Of a stretch of DNA of 64,000 bases, positions 1-10,679 are shown piece by piece. Numbering within the stretch: position 1 is the first letter of the stretch; the number at the start of each line of letters is the position of its first letter. A program made the translations under genes and the position numbers. Below the pieces are notes generated by a model, which was not told the origin of the DNA, did no database searches, and saw only the letters and a list, made by a program, of their open reading frames with translations. The DNA is from Gilliamella sp. wkB171 (GTDB taxonomy: Bacteria; Pseudomonadota; Gammaproteobacteria; Enterobacterales; Orbaceae), in NCBI RefSeq assembly GCF_001693755.1, contig NZ_LYST01000043.1, positions 558,001-622,000 of the forward strand. The letters are read 5' to 3'.

Positions 1-929
1 CCGCTTGTGGTTACATGGCTGGACTAGTTGGCTCATCCGCAAGTCCAATATCAGGCATTGCCATTGTCGCAGCTATTGTAATTTCGCTCATCTTATTAGG
101 TTTAGGTGAAGCCAATGGTATGTTAGCATCCGTTGAAGGATCCAATTTTGCGACTGCTTTAGCGCTATTTACTACCAGTTCAGTTTTAGCCGTTGCTTGT
201 ATTTCTAATGATAATTTACAAGATCTTAAAACAGGCTATCTTGTTAAAGCAACCCCTTGGAAACAACAGGTTGCTTTACTCATTGGTTGTGTGGTTGGTG
301 CTATTGTTATCGCACCTATTCTTGAGATTCTCTATAACGCATATGGTTTTACCGGGGCATTACCACGAGCAGATATGGATCATTCACAAGTGTTAGCTGC
401 ACCGCAAGCAACCTTAATAACAACTATTGCCAAAGGGATATTCTCTCATCAACTTGATTGGACCATGATTTTAATCGGCTTGGCGGTCGGTACAATGATT
501 ATCATCATTGATTTAATTTTAGCAAAATCAAAATGTCGCTTCCGTTTACCTGCATTAGCGGTTGGCTTAGGTATCTATTTACCACCGACCATTACTATGC
601 CAATCTTCGTGGGCACCATACTATCGTGGTTAATTAAGCGTGGCGCTTATGCTAAAGCAAAAAAACAAAATTTAGATCCTGAAGCACAATATAAAAAAGT
701 TGATAGTAAAGCAGCGTTAATTGCTTCGGGATTAATTGTAGGTGAAAGTTTAGTTGGTGTGTTATTAGCTATAGTGATTGTTATCAGTATTGCCAGTGGC
801 GGTAGTGATACACCATTGGCTATATCAGCTGACTTAGGTACATTACCACAATATTTGGGATTAGCGGTATTTGTGGCGATCTGTTTGTACTTTATTCGTC
901 GATCATTAACAGCAATCAAACAATCATAA
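1..929 (+). CDS. OPT family oligopeptide transporter, C-terminal part (5' end outside window)
   Basis: Inner-membrane carrier of the oligopeptide transporter (OPT) family, which imports small peptides or metal chelates with protons. Only the last ~308 residues are present: the frame is already open at the left edge (first full codon at base 3) and the visible ATG at 15 is internal, because the preceding residues ACGY continue the family motif GYMAGLVGSS.SPISG. Several long hydrophobic segments follow, and the conserved tail segment LIASGLIVGESLVGV lies near 720-765. The gene ends in an intrinsic terminator. The substrate cannot be read from the sequence. Confidence 0.85.
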   Translation, partial: ACGYMAGLVGSSASPISGIAIVAAIVISLILLGLGEANGMLASVEGSNFATALALFTTSSVLAVACISNDNLQDLKTGYLVKATPWKQQVALLIGCVVGAIVIAPILEILYNAYGFTGALPRADMDHSQVLAAPQATLITTIAKGIFSHQLDWTMILIGLAVGTMIIIIDLILAKSKCRFRLPALAVGLGIYLPPTITMPIFVGTILSWLIKRGAYAKAKKQNLDPEAQYKKVDSKAALIASGLIVGESLVGVLLAIVIVISIASGGSDTPLAISADLGTLPQYLGLAVFVAICLYFIRRSLTAIKQS

Positions 930-946
930 TAGAACTGAACAACGTT

Positions 947-973
947 AAGCCCTTTAGCAATCATAAAGGGCTT
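947..973 (+). terminator. Rho-independent terminator after the OPT transporter
   Basis: Inverted repeat AAGCCCTTT / AAAGGGCTT with a 9-nt loop, 18 bp past the stop codon, followed by a short T-rich stretch. It separates the transporter from the CdaR relic on the other strand. Confidence 0.8.
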
Positions 974-994
974 TCATTTATCTGAAAACCTTAC

Positions 995-1105
995 CTACGC
1001 ATCCATCATATTAATATTACAATCAATGATTTTCATGGTTCTATCAACAAGTTGTTGTGCAATTTTAGCCGTTAGATTATAAGGACTCATTGCCATCTTG
1101 GTCAT
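995..1105 (-). pseudogene. Remnant of a CdaR-type sugar-diacid regulator (N-terminus only)
   Basis: A minus-strand frame of 36 codons matches the first residues of CdaR-family regulators: LTAKIAQQLVDRTMKIID followed by CNINMMDA, against the family pattern of a helix, then RTM.IID.N(I/V)NVMDARG. The family normally has about 370 residues (diacid-recognition domain, GGDEF-like region, HTH). Here the frame stops straight after MDA, and nothing recognisable of the rest is seen before the OPT terminator. An AGGA sits 8 nt upstream of an internal ATG (first base 1096), the likely original start. I read it as the stump of a gene lost by deletion. Assignment rests on recognition of this short conserved block. 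Confidence 0.6.
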
Positions 1106-1180
1106 CCTATTTTGATTTTACTTGAACTTCAATTTTTGCTAGGATAGCTCATTTTATTTTGAATAATAGATCGCAATATC

Positions 1181-3106
1181 ATGATTGTTTTTGATTCTAT
1201 CCAAATTCGCCGAGGTGTAAATCTCCTATTAGATAATGCTTCAGCCACTATTAATCCTAAACAAAAAGTGGGATTAGTTGGTAAAAATGGTTGTGGAAAA
1301 TCCACCTTATTTTCGCTAATCAAAGGTGAAATTCAAGCAGATGGTGGTAGCTTGAGCATTCCTGCACAATGGCAACTAGCTTGGGTTAATCAAGAAACAC
1401 CCGCTTTAGATGTGCCTGCTATTGAGTATGCTATTGATGGGGATCGAGAGTATCGCCAATTAGAACAGAAATTAGCCATTGCTAATCAAGAAAATAATGG
1501 TGAACAAATTGCAATTATTCATGAAAAACTCGATACCATTGATGCTTGGTCAATACAGGCAAGAGCTGCAACACTATTACATGGTTTAGGATTTTCTAAC
1601 GAACAACTTCTGTTGCCGGTTAAATCCTATTCGGGCGGTTGGCGAATGCGACTAAATTTGGCGCAAGCGTTAATGTGTCGTTCTGATTTACTGCTACTGG
1701 ACGAACCGACCAACCACCTTGATTTAGATGCTGTAATTTGGCTTGAAAAGTGGTTAAGTAATTACCAAGGTACACTAATTTTAATCTCACATGACCGAGA
1801 TTTTTTAGATCCTTTAGTGAATAAAATTATTCATATCGAACAAAAGAAATTATTTGAATACACAGGCAATTATTCATCATTTGAAACACAGCGCTCAGCA
1901 AAATTGGCTCAACAACAATCATTATACGAAAGCCAACAACTTAAAGTCGCTCATTTGCAAAGTTACATCGACCGTTTTAGAGCTAAAGCAACCAAAGCGA
2001 AACAAGCGCAAAGTCGAATTAAAATGCTAGAAAAAATGGAACTGATAGCGCCAGCGCATGTGGATAATCCTTTCCATTTTAATTTTAAACCTTCTGAATT
2101 TTTACCAAGTCCATTATTGATGATGGATAAAGTGGTTGCCGGCTATGGAGATAAAATTGTCCTTGAAAAAATTAAATTGAATCTTGTGCCAGGCTCAAGA
2201 ATTGGTTTATTAGGACGCAATGGAGCGGGTAAGTCGACCTTAATTAAATTATTAGCGGGCGAACTACAACCTAAAGAAGGCCATATTAATTTAGCCAAAG
2301 GTGTTCAATTAGGCTATTTTGCTCAGCATCAGTTAGAGTATTTGCGAGGTGATGAATCGCCACTTTGGCATCTAACCAAACTTGCTGATCCTAAAATAAC
2401 AGAACAAGAACTGCGTAACTATTTAGGTGGTTTTGATTTTCATGGTGATAAAGTCAATGAGCCTGTAAAAACATTTTCAGGCGGTGAAAAAGCGCGATTA
2501 GTGTTAGCACTAATTGTTTGGCAAAAACCCAATTTACTGTTACTTGATGAACCAACTAACCATTTAGATTTAGATATGCGTCAGGCATTAACCGAGGCGC
2601 TTATTGATTTTGAAGGAGCTTTAGTTGTTGTATCACATGATCGTCATCTATTACGTTCAACAACTGATGAGTTTTATTTAGTCCACAATCATAAAGTCGA
2701 ACCATTTAATGGCGATCTTGATGACTACCAAAAATGGCTTGCTGAAGAACAGAAAGCTGAAAATCAACCTGAACCCGATCAAGATGCGGCTAAAAAAGAT
2801 AGTGTCCAAAATATCTCCTCGCAAGAGCGCAAAGAACAAAAACGCCGTGAAGCGGAATTAAGAGCGCAAATGCAGCCAATTAAAAAATTGTTGCAAAAAG
2901 AAGAGCAAGTTCTTGAACAACTGACAAAACAATTAAAAGCAATTGAAGAACAATTAGCTGATCCAACTATTTACGAAACAGAAAATAAATCACAATTAAC
3001 GGAATTATTACTGAAACAGAGCCAACTTAAAGGTGATCAAGAAGAATCAGAAATGAAATGGTTAGATTTACAGCAGCAACTAGAAGATTTTAATTATGAA
3101 GATTAA
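1181..3106 (+). CDS. yheS: ABC-F family ATPase YheS
   Basis: Soluble duplicated ABC ATPase of the ABC-F class, whose members act on ribosomes rather than in transport. The 641 residues match the usual YheS length. Domain 1 has Walker A GKNGCGKST (34-42), signature SGGWRMRL near 150 and Walker B LLLDEPTNHLDLD. A charged linker follows, then domain 2 with Walker A GRNGAGKST near 345, signature SGGEKARL near 430 and a second LLLDEPTNHLDLD. The C-terminal ~100 residues are a lysine- and glutamine-rich coiled coil. No transmembrane segment is present. The start MIVFDSIQIRRG aligns with E. coli YheS. The gene stands alone, upstream of a decayed region. Its exact role in translation is not established from sequence. 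Confidence 0.93.
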   Translation: MIVFDSIQIRRGVNLLLDNASATINPKQKVGLVGKNGCGKSTLFSLIKGEIQADGGSLSIPAQWQLAWVNQETPALDVPAIEYAIDGDREYRQLEQKLAIANQENNGEQIAIIHEKLDTIDAWSIQARAATLLHGLGFSNEQLLLPVKSYSGGWRMRLNLAQALMCRSDLLLLDEPTNHLDLDAVIWLEKWLSNYQGTLILISHDRDFLDPLVNKIIHIEQKKLFEYTGNYSSFETQRSAKLAQQQSLYESQQLKVAHLQSYIDRFRAKATKAKQAQSRIKMLEKMELIAPAHVDNPFHFNFKPSEFLPSPLLMMDKVVAGYGDKIVLEKIKLNLVPGSRIGLLGRNGAGKSTLIKLLAGELQPKEGHINLAKGVQLGYFAQHQLEYLRGDESPLWHLTKLADPKITEQELRNYLGGFDFHGDKVNEPVKTFSGGEKARLVLALIVWQKPNLLLLDEPTNHLDLDMRQALTEALIDFEGALVVVSHDRHLLRSTTDEFYLVHNHKVEPFNGDLDDYQKWLAEEQKAENQPEPDQDAAKKDSVQNISSQERKEQKRREAELRAQMQPIKKLLQKEEQVLEQLTKQLKAIEEQLADPTIYETENKSQLTELLLKQSQLKGDQEESEMKWLDLQQQLEDFNYED

Positions 3107-3430
3107 TATTGTTTTTCCAGGTTTATTTTTGCTAATTAACCTATAGCATAATATTCTTCAATAAAGAGCCAAGTTAAAACGAATTTTTTTGTAAATGGCT
3201 AATTTTAAATATTTTTAAAAAAATATTTAATGAGCAACATCACACACAAATATATCCTTGCTTGGTTGCTGTTTACTAAAGCAACCAATGCAAATACAAA
3301 TGATGTAAAAGATCAGATAAGATCGCCTTATGAAAAGAGGTCTTATACTTTAACCTTAGTAAAAAATAGAAAGAGTTAAACAAACTAAATTTTATCGCTA
3401 AGAGTAATTTATTGAATTTGTAAAGATAAT

Positions 3431-3823
3431 TTATTCATCTAATACCAATATCCCGTCGGGATGAATTTTTAGATAAAATTCATCGCCGTATTTTGGCTTT
3501 AAATTAAATGAAATTAACGTATAAAAGTAAGATTTGATCATACCAGTTAACTGAAATCTTGTACTGAGTCCGCATATACGCTACATTTTCGACACGATAT
3601 TTTTGGCAATCTTCAGCTTTTTGGGTTATCAGCTCAATAGTTTCTAGTCTAATGCCAACAATACAGCGTGTTGATTTAAATTTGATTTAATCTTGGCATT
3701 TTAGCTTATAACCAAAAATTGAAATATAACCATTATTATAATGCTCAGGGAAATTCTTTGCACATCGATAAAATTAGTTTTTGATAAACCTAAATAGTTG
3801 GTTGTAAATTCGGTAACATAACC
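3431..3823 (-). pseudogene. Decayed C-terminal end of an ABC-transporter ATPase (TOBE-domain relic)
   Basis: Minus-strand translation gives consecutive blocks of an ABC importer ATPase tail in two frames: GYVTEFTTNYLGLSKTNFID, then HYNNGYISIFGYKLKCQD, an in-frame stop, VGIRLETIELI, VENVAYMRTQYKISVNWYDQ, a frameshift near 3503, and KPKYGDEFYLKIHPDGILVLDE ending at TAA 3431-3433. This matches the layout of sugar, spermidine or iron ATPases: F(V/T).(E/F)..G....NF(I), ..G.....G..L, IG(I/V)RPE.IEL, then a TOBE strand ending IHPD. The nucleotide-binding domain that should lie upstream is not recognisable, so the gene is both truncated and frameshifted. Substrate unknown. Confidence 0.6.
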
Positions 3824-3933
3824 AGAACATTCCCTTCATCAACGTAACACAAAGTCTAACAACAACAGTCAGAATTATAATTGATAATAAAAAATTCGAC
3901 CTATAACCATTATATGCTTAGCATATTCTAGCG

Positions 3934-4290
3934 CTATGCGGTGCATAGATTATCCCCAAATGTTGCATTAACTCCAACAGCAACACCTAATAAAATTGCG
4001 TTAAAAATAACTCGAATAAATAGATCTTTGACAAAATATCAATAAATTGCAGCCGTATCAATTTTCTCTTTTCGTAAACATCGTCAAAAATATAGCCAGA
4101 GCTGAGTATAAAGCACATACTAATAGGGTAATTATTATCATTGTTCCAATGACAAAGCAATCACCTTCCATTCCCTAAAAGCCAGCAAACTTATGTATCA
4201 TCATCATTTCAAACCAAAAAATATTATTGCATAGCCCATACGGGAATAACAAAACCATAAGTTTGTTACTGTAAATATCATACAAAATAA
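3934..4290 (-). pseudogene. Fragmented membrane-protein coding remnant
   Basis: Short minus-strand stretches in different frames read as membrane protein. One at 3934-4011 contains NAILLGVAVGVNATFG; another at 4058-4171 contains GTMIIITLLVCALYSALAIF followed by a charged end and a stop; further up lies YGFVIPVWAM. No single frame stays open for more than about 40 codons. The position, upstream of and on the same strand as the ATPase relic, fits a lost transporter permease, but that identity is inference and the family is not recognisable. Confidence 0.35.
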
Positions 4291-4620
4291 TGTATAAATA
4301 GCATCAAAATGAAAGATTTGATTTAAAACATAAAGTTAATTACACCATTATGAGCTATAAAAATACTTTTAAGCGAAGATACTTAATGAGGAGAGTAGCA
4401 AGAAGAAATATACTAATGAAGTAAAAATAGACAAAAAACTAAAATGCAATACAAATCATTTCTGTCGGTGATGAACAAATTCACCTTTATGTTTATCCTA
4501 TCATTTTATCGAAAGGGTAAAACATTGACGTTGATCCAAATAAGGCTATCTAGGTCATTACATTTAAATAGCGAATAAAAAATAGTAATTGTTATTTTTA
4601 AGGCAGATTTTTTGCATAAA

Positions 4621-4650
4621 AAAAATCACAGAATAATTTCTGTGATTTTT
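4621..4650 (-). terminator. Terminator of the secE-nusG operon
   Basis: Perfect stem AATCACAGAA / TTCTGTGATT (4624-4633 with 4638-4647) and a 4-nt loop, flanked by A and T runs. On the minus strand it is followed by eight or more Ts. It lies ~30 bp past the nusG stop, so nusG ends its transcript here instead of running into rplK. Confidence 0.88.
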
Positions 4651-4681
4651 GTTGTCATTGAATTAAAAATATTCAAATAAA

Positions 4682-5227
4682 TTAGCTTTTTTCTACTTGG
4701 CTAAAATCAAGTTCAACAGGTGTTGAACGACCAAAAATAGAAACTGAAACTTTTAGGCGACTTTTTTCGTAATCAACTTCTTCAACCACACCATTAAAGT
4801 CAGCAAATGGTCCTTCATTAACACGCACAAGCTCACCTGGTTCAAACAGTGTTTTAGGACGAGGTTTGTCACCGACTTGTTGTAAGCGGTTCATAATTGC
4901 ATCAACTTCACGTTGACTAATCGGTGCTGGTCTATCCGATGTACCACCAATAAAGCCCATAGTTCTTGGTACACTTTTGACCAAATGCCAAGTCGCATCG
5001 TTCATTATCATTTCAACTAGTACGTAACCTGGGAAGAATTTACGTTCACTCTTACGGCGTTGACCACTTTTCATCTCAACGACTTCTTCTGTAGGAACTA
5101 ATACTTCGCCAAATGCGTCTTCCATATTATGTAATTTGATATATTCACGTAATGATTGTGCAACACGCGCTTCATAACCTGAGTAAGCTTGAATGACATA
5201 CCAACGTTTTTGTTGTGCTTCGCTCAT
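4682..5227 (-). CDS. nusG: Transcription termination/antitermination protein NusG
   Basis: General elongation factor that binds the RNA polymerase clamp and, through its C-terminal domain, Rho or ribosomal protein S10. The 181 residues equal the usual length. The N-terminal NGN domain starts [20 protein letters not shown] and includes [27 protein letters not shown]. The KOW domain begins near 130 with ..[28 protein letters not shown]. It directly follows secE (1 bp between stop and start) and is closed by a strong terminator. In E. coli rplK-rplA would follow; here they do not. Confidence 0.97.
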   Translation of the reverse strand: MSEAQQKRWYVIQAYSGYEARVAQSLREYIKLHNMEDAFGEVLVPTEEVVEMKSGQRRKSERKFFPGYVLVEMIMNDATWHLVKSVPRTMGFIGGTSDRPAPISQREVDAIMNRLQQVGDKPRPKTLFEPGELVRVNEGPFADFNGVVEEVDYEKSRLKVSVSIFGRSTPVELDFSQVEKS

Positions 5228-5228
5228 A

Positions 5229-5630
5229 TTAACGTCCTATTGATGTTAAATAAAAGACTATTGAACGGAATAAAGAATCCATTCCCCAAAGTGCTAAGCC
5301 TACAATCACAGTAATTGCAGCAATGAGTAAAGTTGTTTGTACGGTCTCTTTACGTGTTGGCCAAACTACCTTTCTTAGCTCTTTTCTAGATTCTTGTAAA
5401 AACACATAAAATGCCTTACCTTTATTTGTTGTAAAGGCAATAAATAAAGTTAACAACGAAATTACAACAACCGCAATAATTCGTACAATAGTATTTGGTT
5501 GATATATATCATTAGGTCCAGCAAAATAGAAATTCCCCCAGACAATAAACGCAATCAGTACTAGAACTAAACCCCATTTGAATTTGTCTAGATTCGTGTT
5601 TGTATCTTGACTCTCGTTACTTACTAGCAT
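5229..5630 (-). CDS. secE: Preprotein translocase subunit SecE
   Basis: Small essential subunit that clamps SecY in the Sec translocon. The 133 residues show three membrane spans, the enterobacterial form: about 20-37, 46-65 and 98-125. The conserved cytoplasmic amphipathic helix [21 protein letters not shown] precedes the last span, which carries [11 protein letters not shown]. Cotranscribed with nusG, 1 bp apart. A 135-bp gap with a hairpin separates it from tuf, so secE-nusG may have its own promoter there. Confidence 0.95.
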   Translation of the reverse strand: MLVSNESQDTNTNLDKFKWGLVLVLIAFIVWGNFYFAGPNDIYQPNTIVRIIAVVVISLLTLFIAFTTNKGKAFYVFLQESRKELRKVVWPTRKETVQTTLLIAAITVIVGLALWGMDSLFRSIVFYLTSIGR

Positions 5631-5716
5631 ATAAAACCTATGATTATGTTATTTATAATAATATCTATTTTCCAAAATGCTCTTTAAAGAAAAACATTTT
5701 GCTAAACAGACTAGAT

Positions 5717-5745
5717 AAGAAAGGGTATCAAACGACACCCTTCTT
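5717..5745 (-). terminator. Probable terminator after tuf
   Basis: Imperfect inverted repeat AAGAAAGGGT / ACCCTTCTT about 20 bp past the tuf stop. The T tract on the minus strand is weak, so partial readthrough into secE-nusG is possible. Confidence 0.55.
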
Positions 5746-5765
5746 ATTGTCGCTAGTGTATAAAA

Positions 5766-6950
<1,185 letters not shown>

Positions 6951-7133
6951 TTATCGTCCCTCAAATGTAATACAAATCGGTGGTGAATCACCACATTAAC
7001 CAAGTATCATATTTAATATCAATATAATACTAACTTAAAATTAGCTCTGAATGATAACAGATAAAGCCATCGAGTGACAAGCTTTAAAGCAGTCAAATTC
7101 GATATTTTTAGAAGTTTAGGAGATTAACAAGAA

Positions 7134-7209
7134 TGGTGCTGATAGGCAGATTTGAACTGCCGACCTCACCCTTACCAAGGGTGCGCTCTACCAACTGAGC
7201 TATATCAGC
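7134..7209 (-). tRNA. thrT: tRNA-Thr (anticodon GGT)
   Basis: 76 nt including an encoded CCA. Acceptor GCTGATA pairs with TATCAGC, the anticodon stem CACCC/GGGTG encloses the loop TTGGTAA, and the T loop reads TTCAAAT. It is last of four tandem tRNA genes and closest to tuf. Confidence 0.96.
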
Positions 7210-7212
7210 AAT

Positions 7213-7287
<75 letters not shown>

Positions 7288-7343
7288 ATGTTCAAACTCG
7301 GCTACCTAAATGCTTCAATTAGCTATTGCTAATATTAGATATG

Positions 7344-7428
<85 letters not shown>

Positions 7429-7461
7429 CCGAATCTTTATAATTTTGTTTACTTAGGAAAA

Positions 7462-7537
<76 letters not shown>

Positions 7538-7550
7538 CTAAGTGCTGCGC

Positions 7551-7579
7551 ATTATGGACTAGAACATTTAAGCTTGCAA
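7551..7579 (-). promoter_or_regulatory. Stable-RNA promoter for the tRNA-tuf operon
   Basis: On the minus strand TTGCAA (7579-7574), a 17-bp spacer and CATAAT (7556-7551) form a good sigma-70 promoter. A GCGC discriminator directly follows the -10 box, typical of promoters under stringent ppGpp control. AT-rich sequence upstream could act as an UP element. The first mature tRNA base is 14 bp beyond the -10 box. Confidence 0.8.
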
Positions 7580-7629
7580 GCAAAAAAATCAAATTTTATT
7601 TTGTTTGCTTAAAAAAAAATCAAAAACAT

Positions 7630-7668
7630 AAAAAAAACCTGAAATTTAAGCTATTTCAGGTTTTTATT
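7630..7668 (-). terminator. Terminator of adhE
   Basis: Stem ACCTGAAAT (7637-7645) / ATTTCAGGT (7653-7661) with a 7-nt loop, flanked by A7 on the left and T5 on the right, about 30 bp past the adhE stop. On the minus strand the hairpin is followed by a run of Ts. Confidence 0.9.
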
Positions 7669-7690
7669 TAATCAAAAATAATATTTTAAA

Positions 7691-10390
7691 TTATTTCTTT
7701 TTAGCGACTTTTTTCTTTGATTCAACTGCTACACCTTTAGCGGCAGTATGCATTGCAACATCCTCGCTGATGTCACCTTTATCTTGATATGGACGTCCAT
7801 AATAAGTATCAAGTAGAATTTGTTTTAATTCAGCAATTAAAGGATAACGCGGGTTTGCTCCAGTACATTGGTCATCAAAGGCATCCACAGCAAGTTGATC
7901 AACTTGCGATAAAAATGCTTTTTCATCTACACCAAATTCTTTAATAGAAAACGGTATATCAAGCTCTATTCTAAGTTGATCTAACCAAGCGATCAGTTTT
8001 TCAACTTTCTTCTCATCTTTATCACTTGCGGATGTTAATCCTAAATGGTCTGCAATTTCTGCATAACGACTTACCGCTTTAGGATAACCGTATTGGCTAA
8101 ACGTACCTTGTTTAGTTGGTTTATCGGTTGCATTAAATCGCACTACATTACTAATAAGCATTGCATTAGCAAAACCATGCGGAATATGGAAAGCAGCGCC
8201 AATTTTATGCGCCATTGAGTGACAAACACCTAAAAATGCTTGAGCAAAAGCAACACCAGCTAATGTTGCCGCACTATGCACTTTTTCACGCGCAACAGGG
8301 TTTTTAGCACCATCTTTATAACTTGCAGGTAAATAAGTTTTTAACAAACTTAATGCTTGTAATGCTTGACCATCAGAAAACTCACTCGCCATGATAGACA
8401 CATAAGCTTCTAACGCATGAGTTACCGCATCATAACCACCCGCAGCACAAAGTGATTTTGGCATGTTCATTACTAAATTAGCATCCACAATTGCCATGTT
8501 AGGCGTAATAGCATAATCGGCTAATGGATATTTTTGCCCAGTTGCATCATCTGTTACCACGGCAAATGGTGTTACTTCAGAACCCGTACCCGATGTAGTT
8601 GCTACACAAATTAATTTAGCTTTTTTACCCATGTTAGGGAAGTGACAAGTACGTTTACGAATATCCATAAAACGCAACGCTAATTCATCAAATTTTGTTT
8701 CTGGGTGTTCATAAAGTACCCACATGATTTTAGCCGCATCCATTGGCGAACCACCACCCAAAGCAATAACAGTATCGGGTTGGAAGTCAGTCATTGATTG
8801 TGTTCCTTTACGAACAATACTTAACGTTGGATCAGCTTCAACATCAAAGAAGGTTTCACAAATTACACCTTGTGCTTCTAGTTGATCAGTAATTTGTTTT
8901 GAATAACCGTTATTAAATAAAAATTTATCAGTTACTAAAAAGACGCGTTTTGCTCCTTGCTCAATGACTTCATTTAAAGCAACAGGAAGTGAGCCACGTT
9001 TAAAATAAATAGAACTTGGTAATTTATGCCATAACATATTTTCTGCTCTCTTAGCGATGGTTTTCTTGTTGATTAAGTGTTTCGGTCCAACATTTTCAGA
9101 TACCGAGTTACCACCCCAAGAACCACAACCCAATGTTAAAGATGGTGCTAAATCAAAGTTATATAAATCACCAATACCACCATGTGCAGCTGGTTGGTTA
9201 ATTAAGATACGACACGTTTTCATTTTGCTGCCAAAATAAGCAATTCGCTCACGATTACTATCTTGATCAGTATAAAGAACAGAGGTATGACCCATACCAC
9301 CCATTTCAACTAATTTTTCGGCTTTTTCTACAGCTTCATTAAAATCTTTTGCTTTGAACATAGCCAATGTTGGTGAAAGTTTTTCGTGCGCAAAAGGTTC
9401 TGACAAATCAACTTTAGTCACTTCACCGACAAGGACTTTTGCACCTGCAGGGGCTTTAAAACCAGCCATTTCAGCAATTTTGGTTGCTGGTTGACCAACA
9501 ATGTTAGCATTTAAAGCACCTTTATCATTTAAAATAATGCTTTGAACCGCTTTAGTTTCTTTAGCATTTAAAACATATGCACCATATTGTGTTAATAAAC
9601 GTTTAACTTCATCGTACACAGAATCAACAACAACAATCGCTTGTTCAGATGCACAAATCATGCCGTTATCAAACGTTTTAGACATAAGTACAGAGGCAAC
9701 AGCACGTTTTAAATCAGCCGTTTCATCAATAATAACTGGCGTATTACCTGCCCCAACACCTAGTGCTGGTTTACCTGAGCTGTAAGCCGCTTTAACCATA
9801 CCTGGACCACCGGTTGCTAAAATAGCAGCAACATCATCGTGATGCATTAATGCATTCGATAATTCAATAGAAGGTTCATCAATCCAGCCAATAATATCTT
9901 TTGGTGCGCCTGCTTTAATAGCAGCATCGAGTACAATGCGAGCAGCTTCAATAGTTGATTTTTTAGCTCTAGGATGTGGAGAAAAAACAATGGCGTTACG
10001 AGTTTTTAAGCTGATTAAAGATTTGAAAATTGCGGTAGAAGTAGGGTTGGTTGTTGGAACGATACCACAAATAATACCTAAAGGTTCAGCTAAGGTTATT
10101 GTTCCGTATGGTTCATTTTCTGCAACAACACCACACGTTTTATCATGTCGGTATTTATTTAGAATGTACTCAGCAGCAAATAAATTTTTAATGACTTTAT
10201 CTTCTACTATTCCCATGCCTGATTCTTCTACAGCTTGTTGAGCTAGTGGGATTCTAGCTGCTGCAGCTGCTGTAGCGGCTGCGACGAAGATTTTGTCGAC
10301 TTGCTCTTGAGTATAAGTTGAATAAGTTTCCTGTGCTTTTTTAACACGGGCCATTAACTCATTTAACTCATTCATGTTGGTTACTGCCAT
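7691..10390 (-). CDS. adhE: Bifunctional acetaldehyde-CoA/alcohol dehydrogenase AdhE
   Basis: Cytoplasmic enzyme that reduces acetyl-CoA to acetaldehyde and then ethanol, regenerating NAD in fermentation; family members assemble into spirosomes. 899 residues. The N-terminal aldehyde-dehydrogenase half (1 to ~440) carries the catalytic cysteine in DNGMICASEQ (about residue 246). The C-terminal iron-dependent ADH half (from ~450) has GGGSPMDAAK and the metal-binding histidines of HSMAHKIGAAFHIPHG. The tail is lysine-rich, as in E. coli. A GGAGAA ribosome site lies just before ATG. It is a single-gene unit with its own terminator. The 289-bp upstream gap is AT-rich; I could not identify a specific operator in it. 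Confidence 0.97.
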   Translation of the reverse strand: MAVTNMNELNELMARVKKAQETYSTYTQEQVDKIFVAAATAAAAARIPLAQQAVEESGMGIVEDKVIKNLFAAEYILNKYRHDKTCGVVAENEPYGTITLAEPLGIICGIVPTTNPTSTAIFKSLISLKTRNAIVFSPHPRAKKSTIEAARIVLDAAIKAGAPKDIIGWIDEPSIELSNALMHHDDVAAILATGGPGMVKAAYSSGKPALGVGAGNTPVIIDETADLKRAVASVLMSKTFDNGMICASEQAIVVVDSVYDEVKRLLTQYGAYVLNAKETKAVQSIILNDKGALNANIVGQPATKIAEMAGFKAPAGAKVLVGEVTKVDLSEPFAHEKLSPTLAMFKAKDFNEAVEKAEKLVEMGGMGHTSVLYTDQDSNRERIAYFGSKMKTCRILINQPAAHGGIGDLYNFDLAPSLTLGCGSWGGNSVSENVGPKHLINKKTIAKRAENMLWHKLPSSIYFKRGSLPVALNEVIEQGAKRVFLVTDKFLFNNGYSKQITDQLEAQGVICETFFDVEADPTLSIVRKGTQSMTDFQPDTVIALGGGSPMDAAKIMWVLYEHPETKFDELALRFMDIRKRTCHFPNMGKKAKLICVATTSGTGSEVTPFAVVTDDATGQKYPLADYAITPNMAIVDANLVMNMPKSLCAAGGYDAVTHALEAYVSIMASEFSDGQALQALSLLKTYLPASYKDGAKNPVAREKVHSAATLAGVAFAQAFLGVCHSMAHKIGAAFHIPHGFANAMLISNVVRFNATDKPTKQGTFSQYGYPKAVSRYAEIADHLGLTSASDKDEKKVEKLIAWLDQLRIELDIPFSIKEFGVDEKAFLSQVDQLAVDAFDDQCTGANPRYPLIAELKQILLDTYYGRPYQDKGDISEDVAMHTAAKGVAVESKKKVAKKK

Positions 10391-10679
10391 AGATTTCTCC
10401 TTGAAATTAAAAAAATAAATCTGGATCGTTTGGCTTCTTCCTTGAATTTTAAATGCTTCAGCATAACAACTAAACGAAATTGTCGTTATCCTAAATCAGT
10501 TTTTTACTTTATACAATAATATTGCACAAAAAATAAATATAACAGACAAAATGAAAGTGATTAACAGGATAAATAACAACAAATATTGGTTATTTTTTTG
10601 ATGAAAAAACCATTTTTAGACAAAATGGTCATGAGTTAACAATTAATGTTTAATATTAATAAGATAGATGGTTTTGTAA

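Larger units (their letters stand above)
3107..4681. other. 1.57-kb gene-free AT-rich region between yheS and nusG
   Basis: No intact gene is seen on either strand. The central and right parts hold the two relics listed separately (ABC ATPase tail, membrane fragments). The first ~320 bp after yheS and the ~300 bp before the nusG terminator show nothing recognisable. Confidence 0.7.

Noticed and set aside
647..964. 105-codon minus-strand frame opposite the OPT transporter
   Set aside because: Lies wholly over conserved transporter sequence and the terminator, without a ribosome site.
9936..10241. 101-codon plus-strand frame within adhE
   Set aside because: Opposite the highly conserved aldehyde dehydrogenase domain, no start signal; shadow.
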